From Lunularia cruciata (Eukaryota; Streptophyta; Marchantiopsida; Lunulariales; Lunulariaceae): a DNA stretch of 64,000 nucleotides. Shown here piece after piece: positions 57,070-64,000 of the stretch; the first letter of the stretch is position 1; the number at the start of each line of letters is the position of its first letter. A program made the position numbers and the translations under genes. Below the pieces are notes generated by a model that saw nothing but the letters and a program-made list of their open reading frames with translations, had not been told where the DNA came from and did not search any database. The stretch is from NCBI GenBank assembly GCA_948567375.1, contig OX419756.1:11537001-11601000 (forward strand), written 5' to 3'.

Positions 57070-60000
57070 TCACTTCATGCCAAACGTCTCTTCCTCTTGA
57101 AGAATCTCTCATACCGTAATGGCTAGTTCCTTTTGTAGGATTATTTCACCCTAAAAATCAGTTTTCAGCCTGAAAGTTCTTTCACACTGATGCAATTGCT
57201 AACTATGTGCATCTCTTCTTTAAAAGAGCAATCCCAACAAGCTCCAAAATTGATTTTCTATTTTTCTTTTTGATTTTGAGGTACTCTCAATGCTCCATTG
57301 TTCCTCATATTGATTCTCTCATTCAAAATGTCAAGGTAACTTCTTTGATTTGTGAATTTCATGAGTAGATACTCAAGCACTCATTCTTGTTGAATGTCAA
57401 GGGAAAATTTCTTCATTCAATGTGAATTTTGTAAGCAAGTACTCAGACACACACTCTTACTGCAAGATTCCTCAACCTCTACTTGACCAAGCATGCAATC
57501 AAAGATGTAAGCAAAACAATCCAACACAAAGAACTTAGAGATATCTTTGCAATGAACAGTTTGATGATGAAAGAAGTGTGTATCACTTCTTTGGGTCATA
57601 ACTCATATATACAATTTCCTACTTCTATATGAAGATGATCAATGACTAAGGAGTACTAGAAATCTTCTAATTGCACCTATGCCACTTATCAATAATCCTA
57701 CATGCTAATCTTATCCTAAGCATAGTTAAGAGGTGATTGTGCAACCGCCGCCAATCACAAATACTACTTGTTGTTTACCCTTGATGTAATTACACCTCCA
57801 AAATCTTTGGCTACAAAATTATTGCATAGTTATAAATATTATCAAGGCAAAGGTCTTTCTAGGACAAAGACCTTCATAGGCCAAAGGTGCATTTTATACT
57901 TAATGGATTTCTACCTATTTCCTTCTAGCCAAAATCTATTGCAAGGAACTTCCTCTGCCTTTATCAACTTTAATTTACACAACCTGAGTACCTTAGGATC
58001 TCTCCCAACAATGCTATTGTGGATTCCTTGAACTTCTTTGAGGTGTGCTCAAGTAGTTTTTTAGCTAGCTACTACATGTGCTCATTTGTGTACACCCTTG
58101 CCATGAGAGCATGGGCTTGGGATCTTGAATCCTGAGCCTTCAATTTCTCCAAGGAGGTCTATGTCACCTTCTTTGCAATTTTTTACAAGATGGCCAAGCA
58201 CCATCTCCATCATTGCTAAAATTGCAGTCTTTTCCAAGTTGAACTAAGTACAAATCTCCTCCATTTCAGCCAAGATCTCATCCCAAACGGCTGCTTGATC
58301 CTTCTTGCATTCCTCCTCTTTCTCCTTGATGTCTTCTGCAAGCTTCTTAACTTGCACTTCAGCCACTTGTAGCTCCTCTTGATGTCAAACCTCTGCTGCA
58401 TCAAGGCTACCTTTGCCTTCTCTACTTCTCAACTTCTCTGTCAATTCCTTCCGCTTGGACCTTCACTTGCTCCTTGAGCTAAATTTGTCAATGCTCTTCT
58501 TCATCCTTGGACTTGGCTGCCTCTTGCCTCATCATCCTCTCTTCTTGGATCTCCTTCTCCAAGGCTACTCCTTGTTTACCTAAACTTGGCTACCTCCTAC
58601 ACCAAATTGATACTTTGTTTCCCTATCTCCAAATGTTGTGCACAAACCTCCGCTAGTTCATCCCTTGCCTTTGTCTTATCCTACATTAATTATTGAACTA
58701 CTTGATGAAGGTGGTTGACTAGCATGACATAATCCATGATTGCTCCATGAGATTCCTATATGTAGGGAGGAGCTGCTCCATCAACTCTAGTATTGGGTCA
58801 ACCTTATACACCACCAACTAGGAAAAGGGTTACTATCACAACCGGCCTGGTTTCCTTTCTGCTCAAACTCACCTCCCTTACTATTTTGAATGAAGCCAAA
58901 GGTCTACTCTCCTCTTTCTAGATCTTGACAAAGATAGTGGGTTCCTTCTACTTTGAGTACCTTTTCTACTATTGTTGGCATTTCCATTTTGGACAAGCCT
59001 TTGTCTTGATGGTTCTCTTTGGCCCAAAGTTCACCTTTTGCTTGATGTCCTTCCACATCTTGGCAAGAGCCCACGTCTTCATACTTGAGTACTTCTTCTG
59101 CCCAATAACACCTTCTTCTTGTAGTTTTGCTTCTCCTATGGGTGGAAATAGAGGGGATCTCATTATCCCCAAACCCTTTGCCGCATTCTTCTTGGGACTA
59201 GAACTCCTGACTTCTCCTACCTTCTCCATCATACCTTCAAAGAGTAGGTGTTTGGTCATCCTCCTAAAAGAATTTTTTGTCCTTGGAGGGTTTTGGGCTG
59301 GGGCAATTGTACTTCTACACCTTGATCCTCAATCATATCCTTGTTTGAAGAAATCATGATCCTTGTGAATGATTGCTTGCTGGCTATAGGTCTAGGATAC
59401 GGGTGTGGTCCAATGCCGCTTTTTTCCTCAACTTCTTCTTTTTCTTCTTCTCTGAGGATCCTCCTTGTGCTCTTGGTGGCTTTTGCTTTGGTCTAGAGAG
59501 TCATAGGTCATTTCTTGATCATTGGCTTTGTGTCAATCTCATGCTTGTTGCAATCCAAAGTATTGTTGGCTTCTTTCACCTCCACATATTTCCTTGTGTG
59601 GGCAAATTCCATGTCTACTTGAACATGATTTTGCTCCATTTATGCTTTTTCTCTAGGCTTGTCAAATTGTCCTATGGGGAAGAAGTAGTAAAGGTACTTA
59701 TTCTTCTCTTTTAGGATCAGTAAATCCATCCCTAGGTAGAAATGGATGACAAAAGGAGATATCAAAGTCACTCCCTCTTCCTTGTTCATAGTTTCCACAA
59801 GCTCTCTTGCCCAAAACATTGCCGTCCTATTGATAGGCCTTGCTTGGTACAAATGCTTAAAAAAACGTCTAACTATTGTTCAAGTTGCTTGAACAACTTC
59901 ATTATTAATTCAACTAAGATCTCCTTGTAGGATCTTTAATACTAGGAAAAACCAACCATTGTTGGTATTACTATCCTTGAATATAGCCTTGAACTTGGCT

Positions 60001-60980
60001 TTGAGAGTCAAGTCAAGGTGAGTCCAAGTGCTATCAAGAGTTATGCAATATCGGGGAGAATTTCTAAAAGCCAACACCCTCCACCAATGCTCTTTTGGTC
60101 TAGGTAAAGAGAGTCCTTCTCAAGTTCTCCATCTTTGGATTGTGATTGCCTCTAATTTCATGCAGCATTGCATGATCATTCAATTCCTAGTTCCACAGCA
60201 AGAACTCTAATTTCTTGTTGTGGACTAATTCCTATCTACAATACAATGCACACTTAACTAATCTTGGGCCTTGATTATAGACTCAAGTGGTCTTCTCATC
60301 CTCCTTGGCACTTTAGAGGCATCTACTTCTTTCCCTTTGATCCTCTTATCATTCTCAGTTTCTGTCTCACTTCCTGATCCTCCTTGCACAAGCACATACT
60401 CTCACAATTTGAACATCTAAGTGATGGAACTTTCCATTGAGTGTGAAGAAAGCCCAATAGGTCTTGCTTTGGTATATTCTAACAAAAAGTCAAAAAGATC
60501 CAAGCCCAATGTGGATATTTAAGGTGACAGTCCTACCATTGTGAAATTTTGGTAAGCATGCCTTTTGGTGAGTAATCATTGCTTGCACATGTGAGTGGTC
60601 AGTACAATCAAACAATCATTAATTGCAGTTCTTGATCTTTAGTGCCGCATTCACTCATGAATTTTGAGGCCAAGGGTCTTCCAAGACAAATGAATTTTTC
60701 TGGCCAAAAGTCATCTCAGGAAAAAGGTCTCCTTTTGGGACAAAGATATCCCAAGACAAAAGGTTCCCTCACAAAAGGTTTTCTTGTATGACAACCTTCT
60801 TTATCAAAGAGCCATACTTTGTGCTCTTTATTTGATATCTATTGCTATTGGATCTTTTCCAATACATTACTTATGTTTTATCTTTCCCTTGAAGGTGCAG
60901 TTCCCCTTGGGGTGGAAGGTAATCAATCATGAACCTCCCATCTTCCCTATTACCCAACTAAACTCTTCTTGGTTAAGCTA
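57070..60980. mobile_element. L-C: diverged relative of L-A and L-B
   Basis: The layout resembles L-A and L-B: an ACACTC...TTGC-rich left part, a Lys/Glu-rich antisense middle, a motif-bearing antisense region near 59650-59900, and a right part with repeated CCAAAAGG/CCAAGG-like words. Exact ends and a target duplication could not be fixed, so the boundaries are approximate. Confidence 0.5.
58216..59900 (-). pseudogene. Antisense gene in L-C (unknown, HFYFGLNLL family)
   Basis: The clearest piece, 59852-59640, reads LYQARPINRTAMFWARELVE-like sequence, then VIHFYLGMDLLILKEKNKY, matching HFYFGLNLLTLEE of L-A. Lys/Glu-rich, coiled-coil-like sequence follows from about 59250 down to 58216. Stops separate the pieces. 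Unknown function. Confidence 0.45.
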
Positions 60981-60999
60981 AGCAAGTTGAAAGAAAAAG

Positions 61000-61539
61000 G
61001 TGTACTTTGGAAAGGGATGAGGCGCCACAAGTGTTGTGGTGCTTTGGACTTTATTTAAAAGTATAAATCCACAATCATACTTAAGGATTATGTCATAAAT
61101 ATGTAATATGGATTGAATTTATCCCTTAGATCAATATGGATCATTTTCTTGTCATTTGAAAGTCTAGGATTTTAGCATTTAAGTGCTCTAAGCTTGTGCT
61201 GCTAGATCTTGATGTCATCCATCCTTTTAGCCAAAGTTGATAGAAATTGAGTTGTAGCTATAACAAATCAATGTCTATATACAAATATTAAAATGGCAAG
61301 AAGGAGTTGATCCCATAAGGATATGGATAAAAAATGGCTAAAAGTGAAGAGAAAGTGTCATAATGTGCAATTTTTTAATTGTTTGTTATTTAACCTCTTG
61401 GGCAAGAACCACTCCCAATATGATGGTAAAGGCACATACTACGACACTCTTTGATAAACCAAAAGATCCTAAATCATTCTCAAATCTACTTGTAGTTGAA
61501 GTTTCCCCCTAAAGGTGATTGTTCAGTTTACTCCAAAGC
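61000..61539. other. Transposon-flanking DNA without gene
   Basis: No coding frame. A short palindrome (CGCCACAAGTGTTGTGGTG) lies near 61022. The text from 61380 (CTCTTGGGCAAGAACCACTCC) resembles that at 33880 (CTCTTGAGCAAAAACCACTCC), so both places share a repeat. Confidence 0.5.
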
Positions 61540-62114
61540 TATAAAAGACTGAGGAGAGAAATAAGAGAATGGAAGACCAGAGTGAAAGATCACATTGGGA
61601 TTCTTGAATAAAATAGATAGAATAAACTTCAAATTCCTAGCATGAGCTTGGGCTTTGGTATTTATAGGGACATAGAAGGCTCTTGGGAAGCTTCCCATAG
61701 GCTGCCTTCTTAGAGTGCAAGCTAATCTAACTGTGAAGTTTCTTTTAGAAATTTCCTTTTAGAGACCATCTACTTGGCGTGCAAGCTAAGCTAACCAAGA
61801 AGCTTCCTAAGAAGTTTATTTCTAGAATTCACCTACTTGGCATACATATTACCCAATACTTGGAAGCTAAAAAGAATTTTCTTAGATACTTCTAGAATAT
61901 TCCTATAATTCTTGGCTAATTTGGCCTATTTTCTACTTCATTATTCTTGACTAACTTGTTTATAAACTCTATATTGTTACATATTCCCCACCACAAGTTA
62001 GTAACGTCCTTGTCACCATGGAAGCTTCAAACTCTTGGATGGCCATTTGTGCATTATGGAGATGCAAAAGAGGCTCGCAAGTGGCATCATGACATACCCT
62101 TTTTAAGGACTTTG
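61540..62114 (-). mobile_element. V2: V1-family element, 3' LTR and adjoining stub
   Basis: LTR at 61540-61981 (starts TATAAAAGACT, ends ATTGTTACA) aligns with V1's LTRs, including GAAGCTTC blocks and TATA box. The next 130 bp match V1's internal sequence (CACCATGGAAGCTTCAAACTC, AAGTGGCATCATGA) until V3 interrupts at 62115. Confidence 0.85.
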
Positions 62115-62856
62115 TGTAATACTCCGAGGACAAGAGAAGAGAGAAAACACAAATTTTACACTCAAACATTCGATGCCTCAAAGGAGTACATTCTCTTTAT
62201 TATATAGGCAAAGAGGATCTCCTCCAAGGAAGCTCCACCATAGGATTAGGGACATAGATAGGTGACATGTCAGCAAGCTCCACCCTTGGATTACTTACTT
62301 GGATGGGTGACATGTCTGGTCTAGGTCCTATCTGGTTGGTCAAACAAGCTTTGACCGGAGGGAATCTTTTAGGGAATCTTCCTATAGGAATCTCACAATC
62401 ACGTGAGTAAGGTACCGTTGGAAAGCTCTCAATGAGACAAAGCAAGGGGGAGGGAAGGCCATCCTCTCCTCAGTTGGGGGGGGGGGGAATTTGCACATTT
62501 TGAGGCCTAATTCATCCGTTTAGGCCTCCAAAATTGCCTTCAAAGATTTCAGGCATATTTTGGTTCCTACTCTATAAGTAGAAGTCCCCTTTTGGTGATA
62601 CCTCTTTCTGATCTGTTTAGTCCATCATGTGTAACATCCTTCCAGATGTTACCAAACCAATTCTCACCTTTAAATCATATGTCTAGCTAGTGATTCTAAG
62701 GTTCTCAAGTCTATTTTGGTTTCTGCCCTATTAGTAGAAGTACTCTTTTGGTGATACTTCTATCTAATAAATTTTGACCATCATGTATAACATCATTCTA
62801 GATGTTACCAAACCAAATTTCACATCTAGATCATATGGCCAACTCTTGGTATTACA
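62115..62856 (-). repeat. V3 3' LTR (742 bp) with internal duplications
   Basis: It contains a 156-bp direct duplication (units from 62558 and 62714, with TTTTGGTGATAC and GATGTTACCAAACCAA), a shorter duplication of about 50 bp (GCTCCACC...GGTGACATGTC, 62230-62320) and a G12 run at 62476-62487. Confidence 0.85.
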
Positions 62857-62889
62857 GACCTCCCTCCTTTTAAGACGCAACGTCCTCGT

Positions 62890-63952
62890 TGTGCAATTGT
62901 TGCTCAAATGCTTGCACCAACACCGGTGCATGTGCCAAATTGGCAGCGGGCTCCCTGGTTGCTTCATAGAGGGGGTTACCTTTCCATTGTTCTAGATATT
63001 CCACCCGCGGATGGCGAGTACCACGCATGCGCTTTGGAGAATCCACTCCACTTCATATTCCTCTGTGCCATCAATGAGTGTCGGACAAGGTCAAATGTCT
63101 TGTGTGGAATGACCCTGGCCTGATTGGGGAGAATATCTACGTAGTAGGGAGACATGGAACGCTGGATGGATCTTCATGTGTGGTGGTAGCTCAAGGTGAT
63201 AGGCCATAGCACCGATGCAACAAAGAATCAAGAAAGGCCCAATAAAACGAGGTCTGAGCTTACGAGGTCCAACTAATGTGAGGTTGGTTGTCGATAGCCA
63301 TACTTGATCCCCCAACATTGAACTCCATGTGCCTACGGTGTGAATCAACATACTACTTCTGTCAATTTTGTGCAATCTGTAACCTGTGCTTGGCGCTCTC
63401 CACACCTTGTTGGATTCTAAAAACAAATGTGTTGACTGCATCGACCTTGGTAGTCACGGGACGGATCTTCATCAAGCTAGAAGGTGGGAAGGGATGCTCA
63501 CTATACATGAGGAAGAACGGAGTGACCAAGGTGGATGCATTTACTAAATTGGTGTTAGCAAATTCCACCAACGGGAGTAGGGTGTCCCACCTCTCTTGCT
63601 CTTCTAAGGTGAAGCCGCGTAACATGTCTTCAATCGTGCAATTAGCCCGCTTTGTTTGGCCATCTGTTTGTCGGTGGTAAGTTGTGGACATGGCCAACTT
63701 GGTTTTGAAGAAACCAAAGAGTGTTTGCCAAAACAAACTGGTGAATTGGGTGCCTCTATCGGTAATGAGTACTCTAGACAAGCCATGGTGAGCAAAGATT
63801 GCATCTAAGTATAATTGAGCTAGTTGTGGTGCGGTCACCTCCTTGGTGGTAGGGCGTACATGAATCATTTTGTTGAGCCGGTCCACAAAGACCACGATGG
63901 AGTCAAACCTTGAAGTGGTCTTGGGTAATCCACAGACACGATCCATACTCAC
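62890..63952 (-). CDS. V3 integrase and chromodomain (partial pol)
   Basis: The integrase core is open from 63952 to 63362: VFVDRLNKMIHVRPTTKEVT, then ITDRGTQFTSLFWQTLFGFF (second Asp) and TTYHRQTDGQTKRANCTIED, with LLPLVEFANTNLV downstream. The overlapping frame 63441-63091 gives the C-terminal SH3-like part (VGPRKLRPRFIGPFLILCC, HPAFHVSLLRRYSPQ), a single shift away. A chromodomain follows near 63080-62890: EEYEVEWILQ, one shift, then VEYLEQWKGNPLYEATREPA and NLAHAP. Two shifts argue it is defective, but it is the best preserved pol here. The upstream half lies outside the window. Confidence 0.85.
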
Positions 63953-64000
63953 TTGTTCCCAACGTTGGGTACGCGTAGGGGGAGGTTGAAGGAGCCATAC

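Larger units (their letters stand above)
62115..64000 (-). mobile_element. V3: chromovirus, 3' portion (continues past window end)
   Basis: The 3' LTR is 62115-62856, with TGTAATAC and GTATTACA as its ends. The purine tract (minus strand AAAAGGAGGGAGGTC) directly precedes it. Coding sequence lies on the minus strand above. It inserted into V2; CTTTG (62110-62114) is the expected target-duplication half, the other lying outside. Confidence 0.88.

Overview
The window looks like nuclear DNA of a land plant. Gene families are plant-typical (nepenthesin-type aspartic protease, HMA metal-binding protein, plasma-membrane H+-ATPase, amino acid permease, DUR3 urea symporter, aldo-keto reductase). Genes carry short GT-AG introns, and the right half is nested LTR retrotransposons. 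A methyltransferase-bearing gypsy element suggests a seed-free plant (bryophyte, lycophyte or fern), but this is inference; the species cannot be named from sequence alone.

Left part (1-31.6 kb) is gene-derived. Two genes look intact: a single-exon aspartic protease (23621-25030, minus) and a four-exon HMA protein (27087-27879, plus) that appears only after splicing. Four more are decayed, intron-retaining pseudogenes: H+-ATPase (230-1199, minus), amino acid permease (2403-3930, plus), aldo-keto reductase (7970-9665, minus) and DUR3 (28354-31580, minus). Two paralogous ORFs for an unrecognised ~70-aa protein (6033-6242 and 19211-19426, plus) share an invariant first 20 residues despite seven silent changes, and each has a TATA box about 0.2 kb upstream. 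From about 10.6 to 18.5 kb the DNA is AT-rich with no recognisable gene.

Right part (31.6-64 kb) is transposon DNA. A decayed Ty1/copia pol (32.0-33.75 kb, minus) is followed by an old Ty3/gypsy element, here G1 (34014-56960, plus), with order LTR, gag, retropepsin, C5 cytosine methyltransferase, RT, RNase H, integrase, PHD-type finger, LTR. Three later insertions split it, each with an exact 5-bp target duplication: L-A (40072-43835), chromovirus V1 (44219-49746) and L-B (52216-55059). L-A, L-B and a diverged relative L-C (about 57.1-61.0 kb) carry an unrecognised antisense gene. V1 has 425-bp LTRs, a tRNA-Met-type primer site, a chromodomain and a four-unit heat-shock element in its LTR. 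A relative (V2, 61540-62114) is cut by another chromovirus (V3, 62115 to beyond the window end).

G1 combines a DNA methyltransferase with a PHD-like finger, whereas V1 and V3 carry chromodomains, so the window holds two different kinds of chromatin-linked module in nested elements. All pol genes here carry stops or frameshifts except short V3 stretches, and the methyltransferase has lost its catalytic cysteine.
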